From NCBI RefSeq assembly GCF_030317035.1, contig NZ_JASZYK010000009.1, forward strand, positions 186,001 through 250,000: DNA of 64,000 nt, written 5' to 3'. The notes beneath the pieces are model-generated. The model ran no database searches. It saw only the letters and a program-made list of their open reading frames with translations, and was not told where the DNA came from. The position numbers and the translations under genes are program-made. The stretch comes from Variovorax sp. J22G73 (GTDB taxonomy: Bacteria; Pseudomonadota; Gammaproteobacteria; Burkholderiales; Burkholderiaceae_C). This document shows, one piece after another, positions 50,059 through 57,884 of this stretch (its first letter is position 1; each line of letters begins with the position of its first letter).

Positions 50059-50150
50059 CCCCCAGGCTTCGCGCACTTCGTGTCGCTTCCACTCCCCCCT
50101 TGCAGGGGGCGATGCCCGCGGCCCGGCGTAGCCGGACCCGTGGCGTTCCC
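50059..50150. repeat. ~90-bp interspersed repeat, copy 1
   Basis: The sequence starting CCCCCAGGCTTCGCGCACTT directly after the SPFH stop is repeated in the same orientation at 53503-53592, with most bases shared over the whole length. It holds two GC-rich inverted repeats (CCCCC..GGGGG and GCCCGGC..GCCGG). I associate such elements with Variovorax-type intergenic regions. Confidence 0.8.
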
Positions 50151-50182
50151 CGCCCCGTTCGCCGTATCTCCGTCAGCGCGCC

Positions 50183-51664
50183 ATGGCTGAGGAAACCGGC
50201 AACCAACGCTACTACCGCGCGCCCTGCCCCGGCTGCGGCGCGCCGGTCGAATTCCGCTCGGCGCAATCGACGCACGCGGTCTGCCCCTACTGCCAGAGCA
50301 CCGTCGTGCGCCAGGGCGACACGCTCGCGCGCACCGGCAAGATGGCCGAGCTGTTCGACGACTTCAGCCCGCTGCAGCTGTTCGCCGCCGGCCGCATCCA
50401 GGACAAGCCGTTCACGCTGATCGGCCGGCTGCAGTACACCTACCCCGGCGGCCGCTGGACCGAGTGGATCGCCGCGCTCGACGGCGACCGCACCGGCGTG
50501 CTCAGCGAGGACAACGGCGCCTACGTGTTCGCGCTGCCGTTCGACATCCAGCGCGCCGCGCCGCCCTTCGGCGAGCTGCGCGTGGGCGCCACCACCGCCT
50601 TCGCGGGCCAGAGCTACACCGTCACCTCCAACGAACAGGTGGCGCTGACCTCCGCGCAGGGCGAGCTGCCGCACCTGCCAGAGCTCGGCAAGCCGTTCGC
50701 GATGGTCGAGCTGCGCAACGACAAGGGGCTGGTGCTCAGCCTCGACTACGGCACCGCGCCGCCCGCCGCCTACCTCGGGCGCTCGGTGCAGCTCGAAGAC
50801 CTGCAGCTCACCGGCCTGCGCGAGGACTCCGCCAAGAACGAGACCGGCCGCAGCTTCAACTGCCCGAACTGCGGCTCGCCCGTCACCGTCAACCTGGCCG
50901 ACAGCAAGAGCATCACCTGCCGCTCGTGCAACAGCATCATCGACCTGTCGCAGGGCATCGGCGGCGAGCTGAAGCACGCCGCGCAGAACGAGCCCGTGCG
51001 CCCGCTCATCGCGCTGGGCACCATGGGCCAGCTGCAGGGCGCGCAGTGGCAGGTGGTGGGCTTCCAGCACCGCATGGGCACCGAGCCCGGCGACGACGAG
51101 ATGTTCGGCTGGGACGAGTACCTGCTCTACAACAAGAAGCGCGGCTTCAGCTTCCTGGTGGACGCCGAAGACGGCTGGAGCCTGGTCAAGCCGACCACCG
51201 GCGCGCCGGTGATGGCCGAGAACGGCAGCACCGCCACCTACCTGAGCAAGCGCTACCAGCAGCAGTACGCCTACAACGCCGAGACCACCTACGTGGCGGG
51301 CGAGTTCTACTGGCAGGTGGAGCGCGGCCAGAAGACCTTCAACCGCGACTTCGCCAACGGCCCCGCGCTGCTGTCGATGGAGCGCTCGGCCAACGAGCTC
51401 ACGTGGTCCTCGGGCATCAAGCTCGACAGCGGCGTGGTGGCCACCGCCTTCAAGCTCGACGCCAAGAAGGACATGTTCAAGCGCGCCGACGCGCTGCCCG
51501 TGAGCGCCGCCTCGGGCATGGGCTGCGGCACGATCATCCTGATCATCGTGGTGATCATCATCGTGCTGATCATCCTGAGCACCTGCAGCAGCGGGTCGTC
51601 GGGCGGCTCGCGCAGCTCGGGCGGCTCCTACGGCGGTTATTCGAGTGGCGGCGGCCACAAATGA
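50183..51664 (+). CDS. DUF4178 zinc-ribbon protein with C-terminal membrane span
   Basis: A 493-residue protein. Two zinc ribbons are visible, CPGCGAPVEF...CPYCQS (residues 15-38) and CPNCGSPVTV...CRSCNS (about 231-252), each before a DUF4178-like region (FQHRMGTEPGDDEMFGWDEY near 295-314). A hydrophobic span lies near residue 455 (IILIIVVIIIVLIILSTC), followed by a Ser/Gly/Tyr tail (SSGGSRSSGGSYGGYSSGGG). The mostly cytosolic body with a C-terminal anchor suggests a membrane-surface scaffold. It follows the SPFH gene and repeat copy 1. Function unknown. Confidence 0.85.
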   Translation: MAEETGNQRYYRAPCPGCGAPVEFRSAQSTHAVCPYCQSTVVRQGDTLARTGKMAELFDDFSPLQLFAAGRIQDKPFTLIGRLQYTYPGGRWTEWIAALDGDRTGVLSEDNGAYVFALPFDIQRAAPPFGELRVGATTAFAGQSYTVTSNEQVALTSAQGELPHLPELGKPFAMVELRNDKGLVLSLDYGTAPPAAYLGRSVQLEDLQLTGLREDSAKNETGRSFNCPNCGSPVTVNLADSKSITCRSCNSIIDLSQGIGGELKHAAQNEPVRPLIALGTMGQLQGAQWQVVGFQHRMGTEPGDDEMFGWDEYLLYNKKRGFSFLVDAEDGWSLVKPTTGAPVMAENGSTATYLSKRYQQQYAYNAETTYVAGEFYWQVERGQKTFNRDFANGPALLSMERSANELTWSSGIKLDSGVVATAFKLDAKKDMFKRADALPVSAASGMGCGTIILIIVVIIIVLIILSTCSSGSSGGSRSSGGSYGGYSSGGGHK

Positions 51665-51721
51665 CGGCGAAGATGCGCACGCGGTGTGCGATGACCCTTA
51701 CTACTACGACTGGAGGTCCCC

Positions 51722-51940
51722 ATGGGATTTGAATGGCTGAAACCGGGCGTGGTCCTCGGATCGCTCGTGTACGCGCTGATCGGCGTGATCATCTTCTGGC
51801 TCTGCTTCCTGATCATCGACAAGATCACGCCCTACGACCTGTGGGGCGAGATCGTCGAGAAGCAGAACGTGGCGCTGGGGCTGGTGGTTGCCGCGATGAG
51901 CCTGGGCATCAGCATCATCGTGGCCGCAGCAATCCATTGA
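51722..51940 (+). CDS. DUF350 (YjfL-like) small membrane protein
   Basis: A 72-residue protein with two clear membrane spans (VLGSLVYALIGVIIFWLCFLI and NVALGLVVAAMSLGISIIV) joined by a short polar loop (DKITPYDLWGEIVEKQ), matching one repeat of DUF350. GGAGG precedes the start by five bases. The TGA overlaps the next start as TTGA. In E. coli the DUF350 protein YjfL lies near YjfC, a glutathionylspermidine synthase-like protein, so polyamine linkage of the family has precedent. Confidence 0.85.
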   Translation: MGFEWLKPGVVLGSLVYALIGVIIFWLCFLIIDKITPYDLWGEIVEKQNVALGLVVAAMSLGISIIVAAAIH

Positions 51941-53493
51941 GCGACGCGGCCCTGCCCGCGCGCACCCCGGATGCGCGGGGGCCGCAACCCGTGGAGGTCG
52001 CGCTGCTCGCCAGCGTGTTCGTCGTCGCGGCCTGCGGCCTCGTCTACGAACTGAGCGCGGCCGCGCTGAGCAGCTACCTGCTCGGCGACTCGGTGCTGCA
52101 GTTCAGCACCATCATCGGCACCTACCTGTTCGCCATGGGCGTGGGCTCGTGGCTCTCGCGCTACTTCGACCGCCAGCTGCCCGCGCACTTCCTGCGCATC
52201 GAGCTGATGGTGGCGCTCATTGGCGGCGCGCTGCCGGCCATCCTGTTCCTGGCCAACGCCTACGTGCCCAGCGCCTTCCGCCTGCTGCTGTACGGCCTGG
52301 TGATGGTCGTGGGCACGCTGGTGGGGCTCGAAATTCCGCTGGTCATGCGCATCCTGAAGCGCAACATCGTGCTGAAGAACCTGGTGTCGCAGGTGCTCAC
52401 CTTCGACTACCTCGGCGCGCTCGCGGTGTCGGTGGCGTTCCCGCTCATCCTGGTGCCGCAGCTCGGCATGATCCGCACCGGCCTGCTGTTCGGCTTCATG
52501 AACGCGGCCGTGGCCGTGTGGGCGCTGTGGCTGTTCCGGCACGAGCTGCGCCGCATTGGGGCGCACGCGGTGGCCTGCTTTCTCGCGCTGGCCGCGCTGC
52601 TGGCGGCCTTCGTGTGGGCCGACCACATCACCACGCTGGCGGAAGATAAGTTCTACCAGGACCACATCGTCTTCAGCGCCACCTCGCCCTACCAGCGCAT
52701 CGTGGTCACGCGCGGGCTGCTCGGGCACCGCCTGTTCCTGAACGGCAACCTGCAGTTCGCCGAGCGCGACGAGTACCGCTACCACGAGGCGCTGGTGCAC
52801 CCCGTGATGGCCGCGCAGGGCGCGCCGAAGAAGGTCGCCGTGCTCGGCGGCGGCGACGGCATGGCGGTGCGCGAGATATTGAAGTACCCCTCGGTCGAAT
52901 CGGTCACGCTGGTGGAGCTCGACCCGAACATGACCCAGCTCTTCACCACGCACGAGACGCTGGCCGCGCTCAACGGCCATTCGCTGTCGTCGCCGAAGGT
53001 GAAGATCGTGAACACCGACGCCTTCCAGTGGCTGCAGCAGCCGGGTGATACCTACGACGTGATCGTGGTCGACTTTCCGGACCCGACCAACTTCGCCATC
53101 GGCAAGCTCTACACCAACAGCTTCTACGCGCTGCTCGAAAAGCGCCTGTCGGCCAGCGGCTACGCGGTGATCCAGACCACCTCGCCGCTGGTGGCGCGCA
53201 AGAGCTACTGGACCGTGGCGAGCACCATCGAGTCGGTCGGGCTCACCGCCACGCCGTACCACGCGCACGTGCCCAGCTTCGGCGAGTGGGGCTACATCAT
53301 CGCGAGCCGCCGGCCGTACCGCATGCCCGATGCGCTGCCCGCGGGCCTGCGCTTCCTGTCGCCTTCCACGCTGCCGCTGATGTTCGACTTTCCGCTCGAC
53401 ATGGCGCGCGTGCCGACGGAAGTGAACCGCCTGTCGAACCAGATCCTCGTCACCACTTACGAACAGGAGTGGGGCAAGGTGATGGCGCATTGA
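51937..53493 (+). CDS. Membrane-bound polyamine aminopropyltransferase-like enzyme
   Basis: A 518-residue protein with about seven N-terminal membrane spans (from VALLASVFVVAACGLVYELS to about residue 220) and a C-terminal spermidine-synthase-like domain (about 240-480). Substrate and cofactor motifs are FLNGNLQFAERDEYRYHE, VAVLGGGDGMAVREIL and VVDFPDPTNFAIGKLYTNSF. The start is the TTG at 51937, overlapping the DUF350 stop; the open frame upstream is composition-driven. Soluble spermidine synthases lack the spans; the membrane fusion may use polyamines or a thermospermine/agmatine-type acceptor. The substrate is unproven. Confidence 0.85.
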   Translation: MSDAALPARTPDARGPQPVEVALLASVFVVAACGLVYELSAAALSSYLLGDSVLQFSTIIGTYLFAMGVGSWLSRYFDRQLPAHFLRIELMVALIGGALPAILFLANAYVPSAFRLLLYGLVMVVGTLVGLEIPLVMRILKRNIVLKNLVSQVLTFDYLGALAVSVAFPLILVPQLGMIRTGLLFGFMNAAVAVWALWLFRHELRRIGAHAVACFLALAALLAAFVWADHITTLAEDKFYQDHIVFSATSPYQRIVVTRGLLGHRLFLNGNLQFAERDEYRYHEALVHPVMAAQGAPKKVAVLGGGDGMAVREILKYPSVESVTLVELDPNMTQLFTTHETLAALNGHSLSSPKVKIVNTDAFQWLQQPGDTYDVIVVDFPDPTNFAIGKLYTNSFYALLEKRLSASGYAVIQTTSPLVARKSYWTVASTIESVGLTATPYHAHVPSFGEWGYIIASRRPYRMPDALPAGLRFLSPSTLPLMFDFPLDMARVPTEVNRLSNQILVTTYEQEWGKVMAH

Positions 53494-53502
53494 TATGACT
53501 CG

Positions 53503-53592
53503 CCCCCAGGCTGCGCGCACTTCGTGTCGCTTCGCCAACCCCCTACCGGGGGCAACACCTGCGGCCCGGCAAAGCCGGTTCCGCGGTGTTCC
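53503..53592. repeat. ~90-bp interspersed repeat, copy 2
   Basis: A second, same-orientation copy of the element at 50059-50150, starting CCCCCAGGCTGCGCGCACTT ten bases after the aminopropyltransferase stop. The two copies bracket DUF4178, DUF350 and the aminopropyltransferase as direct repeats about 3.4 kb apart. Confidence 0.8.
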
Positions 53593-53610
53593 TCGACGAA
53601 AGCAGGTGCC

Positions 53611-55239
53611 ATGAGGCGTCGTGGTTTCCTGGGAGCCGCAGCGGGCGCCTTGGCGCTCGCGGGCTGCGAGGCGCCGCCCGCGCCCATCGAGGGCGGCTTC
53701 ACCGGCATCGACGTCGCGCGCGGCCACGCCATGCGCGACGGCGCGCTCAAGCGCCAGGCGCCCGCCGTCGTGAAGCGCACGCGCGTCGTCATCGCCGGCG
53801 GCGGTGTCGCCGGCCTCGCCGCCGCGCGCGCGCTGCGGCTGGCGGGCATCGACGACTTCGCGCTGCTCGAGCTCGAAGACTCGGCCGGCGGCAACGCGCG
53901 CGGCGGCATGGTCAACGGCATCGCCTGCCCGCTGGGCGCGCACTACCTGCCGGTGCCCGGCGACGACGCGCGCGAGGTGCAGGACCTGCTCGAAGAACTC
54001 GGCCTGCGCCGCCGCGTGGCCGGCCGCTGGGAATACGACGAGGTCACGCTCTGCCACAGCCCGCAGGAGCGCCTGTTCTTCCACGGCGAATGGCAGGACG
54101 GCCTGCTGCCCGTGCACGGCGTGACCGACAGCACGCTGGCGCAGTACCGCAAGTTCTCGCAGCGCATCGACGCGCTGCAGCACGCGGCGCACTTCGCCAT
54201 TCCCACGCTCAAGGTCGCGCTCACGCCCGAGCTGCTGGCGCTCGACGCCATCAGCTTCGCCAGCTGGCTCGACAGCGAAGGCTTCAGCGACGCGCAGCTG
54301 CGCTGGTACCTCGACTACTGCTGCCGCGACGACTACGGCGCGGGCATCGCGCAGGTGTCGGCGTGGGCCGGCATTCATTACTTCGCGAGCCGGCACGGCT
54401 TTCATGCGCCCGGCGACCCGACCGGCAGCGCCAACGACGCCAACCCCGAGCGCGACGGCATCCTCACCTGGCCCGAAGGCAACGGCTGGCTCACCAAGCA
54501 GCTGGCCCGCCCGCTCGGCGAGCGGCTGCGCACCGGCCAGGTCGTCACGCGCATCGCCGACGTGCGCGGCGGCGTCGAGGTCGACGCGTGGGACGCGACC
54601 AGCCAGTCGATGGTGCGCTGGCAGGCCGAGCGCTGCATCGTCGCGCTGCCCGTGTTCATCGCCGCGCGCGTGGTCGAGAACCCGCCCGAGGTGCTGAAGA
54701 ACGCCGCCGCCCATGTGCGCTACGCGCCCTGGCTGGTCGCCAACATCCACCTGCGCGGGCCGCTGTCCGACCGCCACGGCGCGGCGCCCAGCTGGGACAA
54801 CGTGATCTACGGCACCAAGGGCCTGGGCTATGTCGACGCCCGCCACCAGGCGCTGGACCCTACGCCGCGCGGCACCGTGCTGAGCTGGTACCGCCCGCTG
54901 GGCGCCAGCGGCTACGACACGGGAGACGGCCGCAAGCTGCTGCTGGAGCGCCCCTGGACCGGCTGGCGCGACGACCTGCTGGCCGAGCTGTCGGTGCCGC
55001 ACCCCGACCTGCCTTCGCTGGCCACGCGCATCGACATCACGCGCTACGGCCACGCCATGTCCATTCCGCACCCCGGCCTGCTCGCGCGGATCGGCCCGCA
55101 GCGCAGCGCGCCCGACGACGCGCACCGCGGCAGCGTGGTCGCGGGCCGGCTGTCGTTCGCGCACGCCGACTGGTCGGGTTACTCGATCTTCGAAGAGGCG
55201 TTCACGCGCGGGCACGTGGCGGGCGCAGCGCTCGCATGA
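53611..55239 (+). CDS. Lipoprotein-like FAD-dependent oxidoreductase (amine oxidase family)
   Basis: A 542-residue flavoprotein. The start MRRRGFLGAAAGALALAGC at 53611 shows an RRGFLG motif (Tat-like) and an LALAGC lipobox, so it may be exported folded and lipid-anchored. The dinucleotide fold RVVIAGGGVAGLAAARALR lies near residues 51-69, with the second acidic strand (ALLELED) and GGNARGG as in amine oxidase/protoporphyrinogen oxidase-like enzymes. It follows repeat copy 2 and overlaps the next gene by ATGA. Given the neighbouring aminopropyltransferase, a polyamine substrate is a plausible but unproven idea. Confidence 0.82.
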   Translation: MRRRGFLGAAAGALALAGCEAPPAPIEGGFTGIDVARGHAMRDGALKRQAPAVVKRTRVVIAGGGVAGLAAARALRLAGIDDFALLELEDSAGGNARGGMVNGIACPLGAHYLPVPGDDAREVQDLLEELGLRRRVAGRWEYDEVTLCHSPQERLFFHGEWQDGLLPVHGVTDSTLAQYRKFSQRIDALQHAAHFAIPTLKVALTPELLALDAISFASWLDSEGFSDAQLRWYLDYCCRDDYGAGIAQVSAWAGIHYFASRHGFHAPGDPTGSANDANPERDGILTWPEGNGWLTKQLARPLGERLRTGQVVTRIADVRGGVEVDAWDATSQSMVRWQAERCIVALPVFIAARVVENPPEVLKNAAAHVRYAPWLVANIHLRGPLSDRHGAAPSWDNVIYGTKGLGYVDARHQALDPTPRGTVLSWYRPLGASGYDTGDGRKLLLERPWTGWRDDLLAELSVPHPDLPSLATRIDITRYGHAMSIPHPGLLARIGPQRSAPDDAHRGSVVAGRLSFAHADWSGYSIFEEAFTRGHVAGAALA

Positions 55240-56405
55240 AGACGCTGGTGCTCGGCGGCTACGGCAACTTCGGTGCCCGCATCTGCCGCGCGCTGGCCGC
55301 GGACCCGCACATCGAACTGCTGGTGGCGGGCCGCGATGCGCAACGCGCGGCGGCCTTCGCGGAGACGCTGGGCGGTAACGCTCGCAACCCTCGCAACCCT
55401 CGCAATGCGCGCGGCGTGCGTGTCGACGTGCAGGCGCCCGGCTTCGCCGACATGCTGCGCGAACTCGGCGCCGAGCTCGTGATCCACACCGCCGGCCCGT
55501 TCCAGGGCCAGGACTACCGCGTGCCGCAGGCCGTGGCCGAGGCGGGCGCGCACTGCATCGACCTGGCCGATGGCCGGCGCTTCGTCTGCGACTTTCCGGC
55601 GGCGCTCGACGGCATCTTTCGCGCCGCGGGCCGCACGGCCGTGAGCGGTGCGAGCACCGTGCCCGCGTTGTCGTCGGCCGTGGTCGACCACCTCACCGCG
55701 GGCTGGCAGGCGGTTCGCAGCATCGACATCTGCATCGCCCCCGCGCAGGGCGCGCCGCGCGGCGAGGCCACGCTGGCCGGCGTGCTCGCCTATTGCGGCG
55801 AGCCGGTGCGCGTGTGGCAAGGCGGGCGGTGGGTCGAGCAGCCCGGCTGGGCGAACCCCACCAAGGTCGAGTTCGCGCGCATGAAGCCGCGCCGCGGCGC
55901 GCTGTGCGACATCCCCGACCTGGAGCTTTTTCCCGCGCGCTATGCCGGCGTGCAGTCGGTCATGTTCCGCGCCGCGCTCGAAGTCGGGCTGGCGCAGCAC
56001 GCCTTCGCGTTCATGGCCTTCCTGCGCCGCGCGGGCTGGCTGCCCGCGCCGCACAAGCTGGCGCCGCTGCTGCATTCGGCCGGCCGCGTGTTCGATGCCA
56101 TGGGCAGCGCGCTCGGCGGCATGGTCGTACGCGTCGAGGGCACGGATGCGCAGGGCAAGCCGGCGCGCCGCGCCTGGCACATCGCGGCCGACGACAACCA
56201 CGGCCCCGAGATTCCCTGCATGGCCGCCATCCTGCTGGCGCGCCGCCTCGCGCGCGGCGACGCGTTGCCCCATGGCGCGCATGCCTGCGCCGGCCTGGTG
56301 ACGCTGCAAGAGTTCGAGCCCGAGTTCGCGCGCTGGGGCATGGTGACCGACGTCGTCGACGAAGCCGCATCCGATGTACGGGGCCATGGCGCACCGGCGT
56401 TTTGA
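55236..56405 (+). CDS. Saccharopine dehydrogenase-like NAD(P)-binding protein
   Basis: A 389-residue Rossmann-fold protein beginning MKTLVLGGYGNFGARICRAL, resembling saccharopine dehydrogenase NADP-binding family members. HTAGPFQGQDYRVPQA and GASTVPALSSAVVDHL fit that family. Residues 48-59 (NARNPRNPRNAR) come from a nine-base tandem repeat. Relatives of this protein occur fused to or beside DoxX-like domains, as here. The start overlaps the FAD gene stop by four bases and the 3' end overlaps the SRPBCC gene by 32 bp. The reaction is unknown. Confidence 0.82.
   Translation: MKTLVLGGYGNFGARICRALAADPHIELLVAGRDAQRAAAFAETLGGNARNPRNPRNARGVRVDVQAPGFADMLRELGAELVIHTAGPFQGQDYRVPQAVAEAGAHCIDLADGRRFVCDFPAALDGIFRAAGRTAVSGASTVPALSSAVVDHLTAGWQAVRSIDICIAPAQGAPRGEATLAGVLAYCGEPVRVWQGGRWVEQPGWANPTKVEFARMKPRRGALCDIPDLELFPARYAGVQSVMFRAALEVGLAQHAFAFMAFLRRAGWLPAPHKLAPLLHSAGRVFDAMGSALGGMVVRVEGTDAQGKPARRAWHIAADDNHGPEIPCMAAILLARRLARGDALPHGAHACAGLVTLQEFEPEFARWGMVTDVVDEAASDVRGHGAPAF
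55377..55412 (+). repeat. Four-unit 9-bp tandem repeat inside the saccharopine dehydrogenase-like gene
   Basis: AACGCTCGC, AACCCTCGC twice and AATGCGCGC lie back to back and in frame, encoding NAR-NPR-NPR-NAR. The last unit has diverged by several bases. Confidence 0.8.
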
Positions 56406-56901
56406 GTTCGACATGCCGGCCCCGGCCGACGTGGTGTTCGACGCCTTCCACTATCACGTGTGGCGCGCGCGCTGGGACTCGCTGGTCGGCAACGCCCGCG
56501 TGGTGGGCGGCGCGCCCTGCCCCTTCGTCGGCGCCGAGACCGAGAACACCGGCGGCGGCTTGCTGCGCGGCCTCTCGATGCGCACCCGCTTCGTCACCTT
56601 CGACCGGCCGCACGTGGCGGCGGCGTCGATGGTCGGCCAGTCCTTTCCCTTCAGCCGCTGGGCTGCGTCGATGCGGCACCGCGACACGCAGCCCGGCCAA
56701 TCGGTGCTGATCTACGTCTACACCATCGAGGCCGGCCCGAAGGCGCTGCGCGGGCTGCTGGAGCCGGTGGTCGCATGGGTGTTCGCGCGGCAGACGCAGC
56801 GGCGCTTCATGCGCATGCGCGCGTTCCTGGCCGCGCACGCGCAGGAGGTCGTCGCGTGGCAGCGCACGCAGAGCACGCAACAAGGCCATGACGCCGCATG
56901 A
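56374..56901 (+). CDS. SRPBCC-family protein
   Basis: A 175-residue START/Bet v1-like (SRPBCC) protein with FEFDMPAPADVVFDAFHYHV at the start, a wide hydrophobic pocket expected, and a long C-terminal helix containing RGLLEPVVAWVFARQTQRR. The start is ATG 56374, with an alternative ATG at 56386. Both overlap the preceding gene. Such proteins bind lipids or hydrophobic ligands. It lies between the saccharopine dehydrogenase-like and DoxX-like genes with overlaps on both sides. Confidence 0.8.
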   Translation: MYGAMAHRRFEFDMPAPADVVFDAFHYHVWRARWDSLVGNARVVGGAPCPFVGAETENTGGGLLRGLSMRTRFVTFDRPHVAAASMVGQSFPFSRWAASMRHRDTQPGQSVLIYVYTIEAGPKALRGLLEPVVAWVFARQTQRRFMRMRAFLAAHAQEVVAWQRTQSTQQGHDAA

Positions 56902-57275
56902 CGAACCCCGGTGACGACACCCGCCCGCTGCGCTTCAGTCTCGTGGCGGTGTGGTTGTTCACCGCCGTGGCCAGCCTGGTCGAGCTCCACGGCCAGAGCC
57001 GCGACGTGCTGGCCGCCGCCGGCATCGCCTCACCAGAATGGTGGGTGCAGGGCCTGATCGTCGGCGGCGCGGCGGCGGACCTGGCCGTCGGCATCGCGCT
57101 GTGGCGCTGGCCCGGCCGCGCAAGCTATGCCGCGGCCTTCGCCCTGATGCTCGGCATGACCGCCGTGGCAACGGTGCTGCAGCCCGGCCTGTGGCTGCAC
57201 CCTCTGGGCCCGTTGCTCAAGAACATTCCCATCGCCGCCCTGCTCTGGCACCTGTACCGCCGCGCGACTCCATGA
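56898..57275 (+). CDS. DoxX-like small membrane protein
   Basis: A 125-residue protein with about four hydrophobic segments (LVAVWLFTAVASLVE, LIVGGAAADLAVGIALW, AAFALMLGMTAVATVL, IPIAALLWHLY) and the PLGPLLKNIP turn typical of DoxX-like (PF13781-type) proteins. Such domains often occur C-terminal to NAD-dependent epimerase-like proteins, matching the neighbour two genes upstream. It overlaps both flanking genes by four bases. Confidence 0.75.
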   Translation: MTNPGDDTRPLRFSLVAVWLFTAVASLVELHGQSRDVLAAAGIASPEWWVQGLIVGGAAADLAVGIALWRWPGRASYAAAFALMLGMTAVATVLQPGLWLHPLGPLLKNIPIAALLWHLYRRATP

Positions 57276-57748
57276 ACACCTACCTTGTCTTGAAGTGGCT
57301 GCACATCGTTTCCAGCGTGTTGATGGTCGGCACGGGGCTGGGGTCGGCGTTCTACATGTTCTTCACCAACCGCAGCGGCAGCGTGCCGGCGCAGGCGGTG
57401 GTCAGCCGGCTGGTGGTGCGCGCCGACTGGTGGTTCACAACGCCCACCGTCATCCTTCAACCGGCCACGGGTTTCGCGCTGGCGCACATGGCGGGCTGGC
57501 CGATGTCCACGCCGTGGCTTGCGTTGTCGTTGCTGTTGTTCGTGTTCGCGGGCATCTGCTGGCTGCCGGTGGTGTGGCTCCAGGTTCGCATGGCCGCCCT
57601 CGCGGCGCAGGCGCACCGTGACGCCACGCCGCTGCCGCCGCTCTACGCGCGCTACCAGCGCTATTGGGAGTTGCTCGGCTACCCGGCGTTCGTGGCGATG
57701 GTCGTCGTGTTCTATCTGATGGTGAACAAGCCGCAGCTGTCGTTTTGA
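57272..57748 (+). CDS. DUF2269 integral membrane protein
   Basis: A 158-residue membrane protein with four hydrophobic segments. YLVLKWLHIVSSVLMVGTG at the N-terminus and the WWFTTPTVILQPATGFALA stretch match DUF2269. His in the first helix and aromatic residues in others could bind a cofactor such as haem, but that is only a suggestion. It ends the overlapping run of genes that starts with the FAD oxidoreductase. Confidence 0.82.
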   Translation: MNTYLVLKWLHIVSSVLMVGTGLGSAFYMFFTNRSGSVPAQAVVSRLVVRADWWFTTPTVILQPATGFALAHMAGWPMSTPWLALSLLLFVFAGICWLPVVWLQVRMAALAAQAHRDATPLPPLYARYQRYWELLGYPAFVAMVVVFYLMVNKPQLSF

Positions 57749-57884
57749 AATGGGGCGGACGCCGCGTTCAGGGCGCGATCAAGCCGAACCACGTGCGGTT
57801 TTCACGAAGACTTCACACACGGCGCCATCGCTTCACAAGCCCTGAGCACACTCCCCAACGCCAACAAAAACAGCGGAGGCTTTC

